Assembly: GCA_900538385.1 (NCBI GenBank)
Contig: UWSO01000009.1
Location: 1 to 63,799 of the forward strand
DNA from: an uncultured Porphyromonas sp.
GTDB taxonomy: Bacteria; Bacteroidota; Bacteroidia; Bacteroidales; Porphyromonadaceae
Reading direction: 5' to 3'
DNA length: 63,799 nt
Below the pieces are notes generated by a model that worked only from the letters and a program-made list of their open reading frames with translations, made no database searches and had not been told where the DNA came from. Position numbers and translations under genes: made by a program. Numbering within the stretch: position 1 is the first letter of the stretch; every line of letters begins with the position of its first letter. Below are positions 26,749 through 35,074 of the stretch, in pieces.

Positions 26749-27258
26749 ATGCAACCTCTCGTTAGTGTCATCATGGGTAGCACTAGTGATCTACCCATCA
26801 TGCAGCGTGCCGCCAAGCAACTGGAGGCACTGGAGATACCCTTCGAGCTACTCGCACTCTCTGCCCATCGTACACCTGATGAGGTAGCTGAGTTCGCACG
26901 AGGAGCCGAGGAGCGTGGCGTACGTGTCATCATAGCTGCCGCTGGTATGGCCGCACACCTATGTGGTGTCATCGCATCGATGACTACCCTGCCTGTGATC
27001 GGAGTGCCTATTGATGCCTCACTAGAGGGACTAGACGCTCTGCTGGCTATCGTACAGATGCCTCCGGGCATCCCCGTAGCAACGGTCGGAGTCAACGCTG
27101 CTCAAAACGCAGCTCTCCTAGCTGCTCAGATGCTAGCTCTGGGCGATCCTGAGATAGCACAGAGAGTGAGAGCTCAGAAGGCTTCGCTCAAGGAGAAGAT
27201 CGTCAAGGCTAACAAAGAGCTAGCTCAGATCTCTGACTATAAGTACAAAACGAACTAA
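26749..27258 (+). CDS. purE: N5-carboxyaminoimidazole ribonucleotide mutase
   Basis: 169 residues. Class I PurE features: MGSTSDLPIMQRA (about 8-20), the active-site SAHRTPDE (about 40-47), and a glycine-rich AAAGMAAHL with PVIGVP. It converts N5-CAIR to CAIR in purine synthesis as an octamer. It lies between gcvH and ispG in a rightward run; a GGAGGAC/GTCCTCC hairpin in the following gap (27279-27305) has no T-run and need not stop transcription. Confidence 0.96.
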   Translation: MQPLVSVIMGSTSDLPIMQRAAKQLEALEIPFELLALSAHRTPDEVAEFARGAEERGVRVIIAAAGMAAHLCGVIASMTTLPVIGVPIDASLEGLDALLAIVQMPPGIPVATVGVNAAQNAALLAAQMLALGDPEIAQRVRAQKASLKEKIVKANKELAQISDYKYKTN

Positions 27259-27359
27259 CGATCTGACGATGTAGCGGCGGAGGACGATATATCTTTTTGT
27301 CCTCCTCCCCTACTCGTTTATCTATCTTTTATACTCACCCACCACACGCTCTATTCGTT

Positions 27360-29075
27360 ATGTCTCTCTGTAGATACCAGCGTCGTCATAGCTACACCGT
27401 ACCTGTCGGTGAGGCTCGTCTAGGAGGCGAGTCTCCACTACTCTTACAGAGCATGGCGAACGTGAGTACGATGGAGACCGATCTCTGTGTGTCACAAGCC
27501 TTACGCTGTGCCAGCGAGGGGTGTCAACTCTTTAGATACACCGCTCAGGGCGTGCGAGAGGCTACCAATCTAGGCGTGATCGCTGAGCGACTACACGCCG
27601 AGGGGTGTCGTATGCCTCTCGTGGCAGACATACACTTTAGGAGCGACCCCGCCTTTGAGGCGCTCAAGCATGTGGACAAGGTGCGTATCAACCCGGGCAA
27701 CTTCATTCATCAGAAGGCTTCGCTAGACGATGAGACGGCACGGGCGGAGATCGCTGAGGTCTTCGGACGCTTCGTTCGCGAAGCACAGGCTCGTCACCGA
27801 GCCATACGCATTGGGGTCAATCACGGATCCCTCTCTGAGCGCATCCTCGCTCAGTATGGCAACACGCCCGAGGGGATGGTCGCCTCCTGTATGGAGTACC
27901 TAGAGGTGTGCGACAGTCTAGGGATGCGTGATGTGGTTATCTCGATGAAAGCCTCCAACGTCCTAGTCATGACGCAAGCGGTGCGGCTACTGGTAGAGCG
28001 TATGGATGCGCTAGACTGGCACTACCCGCTGCACCTCGGAGTCACCGAGGCGGGAGCTGGTGAGGACGGGCGTGTCAAGAGCTGCATCGGCATTGCTAGT
28101 CTACTCGTTGACGGACTGGGCGACACGCTGAGAGTCTCTCTGAGCGAGGAACCTGAGGCGGAGCTTCGCTTTGGCAAGAAGCTCATCGCTTACATTGATC
28201 AGTTGGCCGCCTTTGACCAGACAAGATCGATCTACGCTAGCCACACTTATCGCTCCGTAACTCGTGGCCAAGCGCAGGGAGCTACGGAACTAGCTAAATA
28301 CCCCGCTGTGCTAACGCTAGACAGTGACGGGACAGCTCTCGACGAGGGCTTTGATGCTCGACTGGAGGAGACACAATTGGCTTTTTCCGATGAGCGACAG
28401 ACATTACAGGTCATCGACCTAGACACACCTCTGGATCGGCTCTTGCAGCATCTAGAGGACTTTGCAGCTCACTGGGACGGACACTCTTGGCTAGAGCTAC
28501 GAGGTGCAGAGCTGGACTATATATATAAGGTACGCTATGCCGTGGAGCAGCTCTCGGGAAGAGGCACGATGCCCCGCATCTTGCTGCACTATGCATCCCA
28601 TGCGAGAGGATATGACGACATATTGATCGACTGCGCTACGCAGCTCGGCTCCCTGCTGCTAGAGGGGATCGGTAATGCGGTCGCTTTCTCAGCAGTGGCT
28701 ATGAGTCCTAAAGCTCGCCTAGCCCTGCTCAATGGTATCCTGCAGGCGGTGCGTATCAAGATGACCCACACGGAGTTCATCAGCTGTCCAGGCTGTGGGC
28801 GTACGCTCTTCGACCTGCAGCAGACGGTGACGCAAGTCAAGCAACGACTAGCGCATCTGCCTAATCTCAAGATTGGCGTGATGGGCTGCATCGTCAATGG
28901 TCCTGGCGAAATGGCCGATGCTGACTACGGCTACGTGGGCGGAGGCGTCGGCAAGGTCGACCTATACCGAGGACAGGAGCGACTCGTGCATGGCATCCCT
29001 TCGGCAGAAGCCGTGGATCGTCTCATTGAGCTCATCAAGAGTGACGGCAAGTGGTGCGACCCGCCACAGCAATAA
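27360..29075 (+). CDS. ispG: 4-hydroxy-3-methylbut-2-enyl diphosphate synthase (long form)
   Basis: 571 residues from the ATG at 27360. The frame opens 63 nt earlier, but that extension does not resemble the family. Bacteroidota, like plants and Chlamydia, have this long form with an inserted domain (about 265-440) between the TIM barrel and the iron-sulfur domain. Barrel features include LQSMANVST, VADIHFRSDPA and KVRINPGN. The 4Fe-4S ligands lie in SCPGCGRTLFDLQ and MGCIVNGPGEM near the C-terminus. It catalyses the penultimate MEP-pathway step; ispH and ispF are also in this window. Confidence 0.95.
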   Translation: MSLCRYQRRHSYTVPVGEARLGGESPLLLQSMANVSTMETDLCVSQALRCASEGCQLFRYTAQGVREATNLGVIAERLHAEGCRMPLVADIHFRSDPAFEALKHVDKVRINPGNFIHQKASLDDETARAEIAEVFGRFVREAQARHRAIRIGVNHGSLSERILAQYGNTPEGMVASCMEYLEVCDSLGMRDVVISMKASNVLVMTQAVRLLVERMDALDWHYPLHLGVTEAGAGEDGRVKSCIGIASLLVDGLGDTLRVSLSEEPEAELRFGKKLIAYIDQLAAFDQTRSIYASHTYRSVTRGQAQGATELAKYPAVLTLDSDGTALDEGFDARLEETQLAFSDERQTLQVIDLDTPLDRLLQHLEDFAAHWDGHSWLELRGAELDYIYKVRYAVEQLSGRGTMPRILLHYASHARGYDDILIDCATQLGSLLLEGIGNAVAFSAVAMSPKARLALLNGILQAVRIKMTHTEFISCPGCGRTLFDLQQTVTQVKQRLAHLPNLKIGVMGCIVNGPGEMADADYGYVGGGVGKVDLYRGQERLVHGIPSAEAVDRLIELIKSDGKWCDPPQQ

Positions 29076-29095
29076 CCTTTATACCAACGCTACTC

Positions 29096-29530
29096 ATGCT
29101 TTCTATTCGGATTATCAACCGTTCTTCCTATCCCCTGCCCCAATACGCTACGGCACTCTCTGCAGGGCTAGACCTACGCGCCAACCTAGAGCAAAGCGTC
29201 TCGCTAGCGCCCCTAGAGCGTCGACTGATACCCACAGGTCTATTTATGGAGATCCCCGCCGGCTACGAGGGGCAGGTGCGTCCACGCAGTGGGCTAGCAC
29301 TCAAGCAGGGTCTGACCGTACTCAATGCGCCTGGCACGATTGATGCAGACTACCGTGGTGAGCTACAGGTGATCCTGATCAATCTATCTCAGGAGACGGT
29401 AGAGATAGCTCCTGGCGATCGGATAGCTCAGCTCGTCTTCGCTCGCCACGAGCAGTGCGAGTGGATCGAGGTCGAGAGCCTCTCGGACACCCAGCGAGGC
29501 GATGGCGGTTTTGGACATACGGGCGTATGA
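29096..29530 (+). CDS. dut: Deoxyuridine 5'-triphosphate nucleotidohydrolase
   Basis: 144 residues from the ATG at 29096. All five dUTPase motifs are visible: AGLDLRA, PRSGLALK, the uracil-binding LNAPGTIDADYRGEL, RIAQLVFAR, and the C-terminal arm RGDGGFGHTG. It removes dUTP as a trimer and supplies dUMP. Its stop overlaps the start of the next gene (ATGA at 29527), so the two are translationally coupled. Confidence 0.96.
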   Translation: MLSIRIINRSSYPLPQYATALSAGLDLRANLEQSVSLAPLERRLIPTGLFMEIPAGYEGQVRPRSGLALKQGLTVLNAPGTIDADYRGELQVILINLSQETVEIAPGDRIAQLVFARHEQCEWIEVESLSDTQRGDGGFGHTGV

Positions 29531-31290
29531 AAAGCATCGGTCGTCAGACACTCTTGCTCTTTCTCTTAGCTCTGCTAGGGCTAAGCTCTACTAAACTCTC
29601 TGCACAGTCTACAGAGACGGAGAGAACAGCCTATGCGCAGATTGAAGACTACGCTAACATACTCTTCTTCGCAGGAGCGCAAGAGCCAGCTATCGGTTAT
29701 CTCTACTATCTCTACGAAGCTTATCCCGACCAGCAGGTCCGGACGGCAGTACCGCTAGCCAGCTGGCTTGACCTGGCGGATCGCCAAAGCGAAGCGAGAG
29801 AGCTACTCCAGACACTTTTCACCAAGAAAAGCGACCAAGCTCAAGACAATCAAGAGCTCGTACGCTACTACCTCACGCTCCTCTACAGTTACGGAGACAT
29901 TAATGAGGCGGACTCGCTCTTTGCTTTGCTTCCAAGAGAGGTATCGAGCCACCCCGACATACTGCTAGTCCATCTGACGAGCCTAGCAATGCTAGACAAA
30001 AACCAAGAGTTACTAGATCAGATAGCACTACTCGACACGACACAGCTCACAAACCCTCAGCAGCGAGTGACCTATTACCGACTTATCGCTCAGTCCGCCT
30101 CCAAGCAGGGAGACTACCAGCGTATGCTCCAAGCCGCTGAGCGACTGGTCGAGCTTGATCCGAGTAGTCTTGGCAATCATCGCACACTTCTAGAAGCGCT
30201 CAACACACTGAGGCTAGACGACCAAATAGACGAGAGCCTGGTGCAACTTCAGCAGACGCTCTCTCTACCTGATGCTTACATCGAGATGACGCGTGCCGAA
30301 CTGATCGCCTCGCGCAGAGATACCAAGCAATCGGCCGAATACCTCCACAGCTACCTAGAGCGTCAAGACAGCATCTCTCCCGCCTCGGCACGCATTATCT
30401 CTATGATGCTGCCTGACTTCTCAGACATTAGCCAGATCCCGTCAGAGTTTATTCCCGCCCTAACACGCCTCGCAGAGCTAGAGCCGAGTGATCCGAAACT
30501 CTTTGCCGACCTTTACCTAATCGTCTCGACACAACAAGGGAAAGCGCAGGCGGAGCAACTGGTCAAGCAGTTTTACGACAACCCCAAGACCGCTTACAGT
30601 GCCGTCTTCGTACAGGCTTCGCAAATGCAAGAGCAGGAGCGACTAACCTACCTCACCTCAGCGCAAAAGCGTTACCCCGCAGACCTTCAAATACTGGCAC
30701 TCTACGCTGGCGAACTCGTCGCTAGGGATCGGCTAGACGAAGCTAAGCAAGCAATCAATAGCCAGTTAGACTTGACCAAACTCAAGACAGCCAAAAACGT
30801 TGAACCAACCGAGGGTCTACGCCTGCTACTCCTTTACTCTTCGCTGATCTATCAAAAGCAGGAACAGTCGGCACAGGCACTCGAAGTCTTTGAGATTGCC
30901 GAGCGGCTCTTTCCCCGAGATGCTATCCTGCTTAACAACTACGCTTACTACCTCTACACCCTGTCACCACAAGACAGTAGCTATCTAGCAAAAGCCGAGC
31001 AACTAGCCGCGACAGCCTACGGACTAGCCCCCGAAGAGGCCAACATCCTCGACACCTACGGTACGATCCTTCTAGCTCAGGGACAAACGACTATGGCGCA
31101 GCTCATGCTCTCGCAAGCGGTAGAGCGAGCCAAGCAAATAGGCAAGCCCAATGCGGGCTACATCGAGCGACTAGGCGACGCCTATCTGCAGGGTGGTGAT
31201 CGACAGGCTGCGCTCCAGCAGTGGCAGAGAGCTTACAAGTTGACCCCAACGGAGTCACTCCAGCAAAAGATCGATTCGCTGACCCCTTAG
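29527..31290 (+). CDS. Tetratricopeptide-repeat secreted protein
   Basis: 587 residues from the ATG at 29527. A signal peptide (TLLLFLLALLGLSSTKLSAQ) is followed almost wholly by helical TPR-type repeats, for example ALEVFEIAERLFPRDAILLNNYAYYL and a final AGYIERLGDAYLQGGDRQAALQQWQRAYKL (cited in parts). It is probably periplasmic or outer-membrane associated, acting as a scaffold. Coupled to dut and followed by a lipoprotein and an EnvC-like gene. This dut-TPR-DUF4292-M23 order is, to my knowledge, common in Bacteroidales and hints at an envelope role. No specific function is established. Confidence 0.85.
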   Translation: MKSIGRQTLLLFLLALLGLSSTKLSAQSTETERTAYAQIEDYANILFFAGAQEPAIGYLYYLYEAYPDQQVRTAVPLASWLDLADRQSEARELLQTLFTKKSDQAQDNQELVRYYLTLLYSYGDINEADSLFALLPREVSSHPDILLVHLTSLAMLDKNQELLDQIALLDTTQLTNPQQRVTYYRLIAQSASKQGDYQRMLQAAERLVELDPSSLGNHRTLLEALNTLRLDDQIDESLVQLQQTLSLPDAYIEMTRAELIASRRDTKQSAEYLHSYLERQDSISPASARIISMMLPDFSDISQIPSEFIPALTRLAELEPSDPKLFADLYLIVSTQQGKAQAEQLVKQFYDNPKTAYSAVFVQASQMQEQERLTYLTSAQKRYPADLQILALYAGELVARDRLDEAKQAINSQLDLTKLKTAKNVEPTEGLRLLLLYSSLIYQKQEQSAQALEVFEIAERLFPRDAILLNNYAYYLYTLSPQDSSYLAKAEQLAATAYGLAPEEANILDTYGTILLAQGQTTMAQLMLSQAVERAKQIGKPNAGYIERLGDAYLQGGDRQAALQQWQRAYKLTPTESLQQKIDSLTP

Positions 31291-31319
31291 ATGCGACATA
31301 CTATAATTACAGACCTATC

Positions 31320-32141
31320 ATGAGACACCAACTACCATATATTCTCCTTCTGATCGATAGCATGCTACTGCTTCTAGCTTGTGGCACACGATCTCCTCAA
31401 TCAGGCTCAACGACAGCTCCCGTAGTTGCAGACACAGGAGGTTGCGCTCTAGGCGACTCGTGGCTTTCTGAGCAAATTCTCCAGATCCGTCACACGCCCG
31501 AGCATCGTATCGCCAGCGCCGATCTATCTCTAGGCGACTCGCAGCTATCGACACGCATGGATCTCTTTGTAGGTCAGAGTGAGGGGCTGATGCTTTCGGC
31601 TCGTCCACTCCCCTTTGTGGAGGCTCTCCGCATCTACATACTCCCCGACCACATCGCTCTCTACGATATGATGCACGATGCCAAGGTCACCATCAGCTAC
31701 TACGAGCTGAGCGAGCGACTGGATGCCGAGGTCTCATACACGCTCCTGCGTGACCTACTCCTGGGCCAGCCCACCTACCTAGCCGATCGTGAGTACGTGG
31801 TCGGGAGAGGTTCTCTAGAGGCCTCACTGCGTAGCCTCAAGGGCAAGCCCTGGGTCGCCGACTATATGGTCAATCCACAATGCCAGCTAGGCACCATCCG
31901 CATCGCCTCCACCGACCAGAGCAAGGGAGGCTATCTGCAAGGACGGTACAGCTACCAGAGTGGTACCAGCAAGTCTGACGCAACCCAACTTCTCGTTTCG
32001 ACACCGCGCAAGCGTCTCTCCATACAACTAAAGTATAGCAAGAGCAAAGAGCTCACTCCAGCCCAACTGCAAGATCGTCTCACCGAGCCTCAGGGCGGCT
32101 ACACAACCATGACCCTAGACGAATTGCTTCGGCTCCTTTAG
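31320..32141 (+). CDS. DUF4292-like lipoprotein
   Basis: 273 residues from the ATG at 31320. The N-terminal hydrophobic segment ends in a lipobox LLLACG (Cys at about residue 20), so it is a lipid-anchored envelope protein. The body shows the pattern of the DUF4292 family (LSTRMDLFVGQSEGLMLSARPL, IYILPDHIALYDMMHDAKVT), predicted to resemble the LolA/LolB barrel. An acceptor or carrier of lipids is an inference. It lies between the TPR gene and the EnvC-like gene. Confidence 0.8.
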   Translation: MRHQLPYILLLIDSMLLLLACGTRSPQSGSTTAPVVADTGGCALGDSWLSEQILQIRHTPEHRIASADLSLGDSQLSTRMDLFVGQSEGLMLSARPLPFVEALRIYILPDHIALYDMMHDAKVTISYYELSERLDAEVSYTLLRDLLLGQPTYLADREYVVGRGSLEASLRSLKGKPWVADYMVNPQCQLGTIRIASTDQSKGGYLQGRYSYQSGTSKSDATQLLVSTPRKRLSIQLKYSKSKELTPAQLQDRLTEPQGGYTTMTLDELLRLL

Positions 32142-32172
32142 TTTATCGCAAACTCCACTTCCCCATTGATCT

Positions 32173-33474
32173 ATGTCACACCTCCGACGGTTACTCTATA
32201 CCCTCTGCCTACTCATGCTCACAGGCACCCTCCTCTTGGCTCAGCAACCCAAGAAGTCTGCTGCCGTACGCAAGCTCGAGCGACAGCGCACCGAGCTACT
32301 CAATGCGATCAAGAAGACAGACAAAGAGATTAAGTCCCTCGGTCAGAGTCTTTCGGAAAAAGCCAAGCAAGATAAACTCGTTCGCCAGCAAATTCAAGAT
32401 CGCACCCAGGTCATCGCCCTTCTAGACCAAGAGGTGTCTCTGCTCAACGTCTCTATCGACTCGCTAGCCAAACAGATAGGCAAGCTACAGCAAGAGGAGG
32501 AAGTGAGCCGGGAGCGGTACGCCAAGACGCTGCAAGCACTCCAGCAGCGCCCCCGCTTTGAGGATCGACTACTCTTCATCCTCTCCGCCTCCAGCTTTGA
32601 CGAGGGCATACGCCGTGTGCGATACCTCTCGGCTTACGCGAGAGCCCACAAGGAGGTCGCCGCACAGCTACACGCCACCCGTGAAGAGCTGCAAGCGAGC
32701 CAAAACCAACTCATAGCGACGAAACAGCAAAAAGGCACCCTCCTACAGCTACGTGCCGAGGAGCGTGTCAAGCTAGAGCAGCAACAGAAGAGCATCGCTT
32801 CCGAGGTCAAGGAGCTCTCTACTGAGCGTCAGTCACTCCAGAAGAAGCTCAAGCAGCAGCAACGCAAGGCGGAGCAGCTCAACCAAGCTATCCAAGATCA
32901 GATAGCCCGTGAGATAGCCGAGGCTGAGCGCAAGGCTCGTGAAGAGCGTGAGCGTCTCGAGCGTGAAGCTCGTAAGAAGGGCAAGAAGGTATCCAAGCAG
33001 GCGGAGCGTCGTGCCGAGACTAAGGACGGCTATGCGATGAATGCTGCCGAGCGTAAGCTGGCCAGCTCTTTTGCGGCCAACAAGGGACGGCTCCCTGCCC
33101 CTGTCAAGGGTCGCTACCGTGTCATCAGACGCTTTGGCCTCCAGCAGCACGACGATCTAGCTATGGTGCAGACACGCAATGGCGGTATCGACATACAGGT
33201 ATCACGTGGCACCGAGGCGGTCGCCATCTTTGACGGAGTCGTCAGCAAAGTCTTCGTCGTGCCAGGTTACCACAACTCTATCATCATACGTCACGGTAAC
33301 TATCTGACCGTCTATGCCAACCTGCAGAATGTCTCTGTACGAGCAGGGCAAAAGGTCAAGACGGGTCAAGTGCTAGGCACCGTGGCGAGTGACGATGAGG
33401 GACAGTATGGAGTCATGCAGTTCCAAGTGTGGCACGAGCGCAACAAACTCAATCCTCAAGCTTGGATACGCTAA
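32173..33474 (+). CDS. EnvC-like murein hydrolase activator (degenerate LytM/M23)
   Basis: 433 residues: signal peptide (about 1-24), a long coiled coil (about 30-270, very rich in K/E/Q/R), and a C-terminal M23 LytM fold (about 310-433). The zinc ligands of active M23 enzymes are replaced: the HxGxD region reads NGGIDIQV, YGHL reads YANL, and the final HFE(I/L) reads MQFQVWHE. As in EnvC of E. coli it is therefore likely inactive itself and activates an amidase during cell division. Between the DUF4292 lipoprotein and ribF in the same rightward run. Confidence 0.88.
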   Translation: MSHLRRLLYTLCLLMLTGTLLLAQQPKKSAAVRKLERQRTELLNAIKKTDKEIKSLGQSLSEKAKQDKLVRQQIQDRTQVIALLDQEVSLLNVSIDSLAKQIGKLQQEEEVSRERYAKTLQALQQRPRFEDRLLFILSASSFDEGIRRVRYLSAYARAHKEVAAQLHATREELQASQNQLIATKQQKGTLLQLRAEERVKLEQQQKSIASEVKELSTERQSLQKKLKQQQRKAEQLNQAIQDQIAREIAEAERKAREERERLEREARKKGKKVSKQAERRAETKDGYAMNAAERKLASSFAANKGRLPAPVKGRYRVIRRFGLQQHDDLAMVQTRNGGIDIQVSRGTEAVAIFDGVVSKVFVVPGYHNSIIIRHGNYLTVYANLQNVSVRAGQKVKTGQVLGTVASDDEGQYGVMQFQVWHERNKLNPQAWIR

Positions 33475-33505
33475 TCCTCGACACACCATTTAGAGCAGTT
33501 CATTC

Positions 33506-34459
33506 ATGCAGAGAGCAGAGTCTATGGGGCATCTAGTCGTTGCCATGGGAGCCTTCGATGGCGTACATCTAGGGCATCAAGCACTGATCCGCCAGGTCCT
33601 CACAATAGCCGAGCGAGACCACTTGACCTCAGGAGTCGTCACCTTCGAGCCTCACCCGCAGCTAGTGCTGCATCCCGAGCGCCCTTTCCGCCTCATCACG
33701 CTAGAGCGAGAGAAGGAGCTACTTCTGCACCAGATGGGCGTAGAGCGAGTCGCCGTCATTCCCTTTACAGCAGCACTCTCGCAGATGAGTGCCGAGGAGT
33801 TTCTCCGCACCTACCTCGACGAGCAGCTACATATCCACACGCTCGTCGTGGGCTTCGACCACCACTTCGGACATGACAAGGGGCTAGACTTTGCGGACTA
33901 CCAGGCGATAGCGCACCGCTACGGCATACGCTGCATACGTGGGGAGGCGTACGCACTGGGGGAGAGCACGAGCCAAGACCCCATCAGCTCGACCGCTATA
34001 CGCCGGTGGATAGACACCGGAGCTGTGACCGAGGCAGAGAGACAGCTAGGACACCCCTACACCATCTTGGGCAAGGTCAAGACGGGGCTCCAGATCGGGC
34101 GCAAACTGGGCTACCCGACAGCCAATATAGAGGTACCTTCGCACCACAAAGCTCTTCCCCCTGCAGGAGTCTATATGGCACGTACGACGATCGCCCCCTT
34201 TGGAGCGGGCCAGCAACGAGATATACCGAGCATGCTCTACATAGGGACACGCCCCACGCTCGAGCTAGACGAGGAGGAGACGATGATCGAGGTCTTTCTG
34301 ATGGGTGGCGAGGAGTACCAGCTGTACGGTCAAGAGCTGCTGATCTCCCTCTGCGATAGACTTCGCCAAGAGCTACACTTCGAGAGCTTAGACGCACTGC
34401 GCAAGCAGATAACTCGCGACGAGGAGGCGGTGCGGCGCTACTTCCACCTCTCCGACTAG
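33506..34459 (+). CDS. ribF: Bifunctional riboflavin kinase/FMN adenylyltransferase
   Basis: 317 residues. The N-terminal adenylyltransferase part has the nucleotide-binding GAFDGVHLGHQ (about 16-26) and ISSTAIRRWI (about 163-172). The C-terminal riboflavin kinase part has GRKLGYPTANIEV (about 195-207) and a PAGVY segment. It makes FMN and then FAD. The first residues align closely with the family only from about residue 8 (HLVVAMGAFDG), so the start is probably right or nearly so. Last gene of the long run; a terminator follows. Confidence 0.95.
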   Translation: MQRAESMGHLVVAMGAFDGVHLGHQALIRQVLTIAERDHLTSGVVTFEPHPQLVLHPERPFRLITLEREKELLLHQMGVERVAVIPFTAALSQMSAEEFLRTYLDEQLHIHTLVVGFDHHFGHDKGLDFADYQAIAHRYGIRCIRGEAYALGESTSQDPISSTAIRRWIDTGAVTEAERQLGHPYTILGKVKTGLQIGRKLGYPTANIEVPSHHKALPPAGVYMARTTIAPFGAGQQRDIPSMLYIGTRPTLELDEEETMIEVFLMGGEEYQLYGQELLISLCDRLRQELHFESLDALRKQITRDEEAVRRYFHLSD

Positions 34460-34472
34460 TCACAACCAATAC

Positions 34473-34522
34473 AAATGAAGGGGCTATATCGCTACGCTGC
34501 GGTATAGCCCTTTCATTTTTCC
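34473..34522 (+). terminator. Terminator after ribF
   Basis: Sixteen-base arms 34473-34488 and 34503-34518 pair with a single G-U and close a 14-nt loop, with T-rich sequence at the 3' side. One of the longest hairpins in the window. Confidence 0.85.
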
Positions 34523-34631
34523 CGCTAAGCCTTCTTTGAGACTGTTGCAACAGTCTCTATTTGTGGGTCACCTCCGAGCAGAGGTTGTCATCTACACCAG
34601 TCGTATCGTTCTGAAATCGTTATACATACGA

Positions 34632-34775
34632 GTTCCAAAAACAGTTCCCCTCTTGGAACTTTTTAGTTCCAAGGCAGGAACTTTTCAGTTCCAACGGAGG
34701 AACTCTTCGGTTCCAACGGAGGAACTTTCATTTTCCCAGGGAGGAAACTAGAGTTTCATAGGTAGGAAACAACAG
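34632..34775. repeat. Intergenic 22-nt repeat array D (6-7 units)
   Basis: Exact 22-nt periodicity. Each unit is a 16-nt imperfect palindrome (GTTCCAAGGCAGGAAC, GTTCCAACGGAGGAAC twice, TTTCCCAGGGAGGAAA, TTTCATAGGTAGGAAA) with a 6-nt linker. The first units (GTTCCAAAA ... CTTGGAACTTTTTAG) are nearly the same as the first units of array G, 20 kb away. It lies between ribF and the C10 protease promoter. Positions 34776-34915 hold nothing else I can identify. Confidence 0.88.
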
Positions 34776-34915
34776 ATCCACGTACATTCTAGTGTCAAGT
34801 AGACCACGAAACGACGTTTTGGATTGCGCTTGATCCTAAAATCTGCCAAATATTGGAGAAACCATATCGGATTCTGCTGTATTTGGACAAATCCCGAGAA
34901 GTGCCCTTTTTGCTC

Positions 34916-34947
34916 TTGATTGGTAGCCCTTAAGGCTTGTAACTTTG
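34916..34947 (+). promoter_or_regulatory. Promoter of the secreted C10 protease
   Basis: TAACTTTG (34940-34947) is a perfect -7 box, and a TTG at 34916-34918 lies 21 nt upstream as a -33 element. Transcription would start about 120 nt before the ATG at 35075, leaving a long leader. Confidence 0.6.
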
Positions 34948-34975
34948 TGTTGTCTATAAGCCTCTTCTTTAGTAT

Positions 34976-35007
34976 CCCCTAGAGGGTATTTATGCACTCT
35001 CTAGGGG
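34976..35007 (+). promoter_or_regulatory. Hairpin in the leader of the C10 protease mRNA
   Basis: CCCCTAGAG (34976-34984) pairs perfectly with CTCTAGGGG (34999-35007) across a 14-nt loop. It lies within the predicted 5' untranslated leader and has no T-run, so mRNA stability or translation control is more likely than termination (inference). Confidence 0.5.
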
Positions 35008-35074
35008 CATTTAGAATCGCTAGATCCCAGCCAACAACTACACTAATCAAAACCAAATCAATCCTCAATCATAT

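Noticed and set aside
27279..27305. Terminator between purE and ispG
   Set aside because: GGAGGAC/GTCCTCC forms a 7-bp hairpin, but the T-run is in the loop and no T-run follows on either strand; called neither terminator nor promoter.
34536..34751. Open frame of 71 codons after ribF
   Set aside because: It runs through the ribF terminator region and repeat array D; the translated FQF/FSFQ pattern is just the 22-nt repeat.
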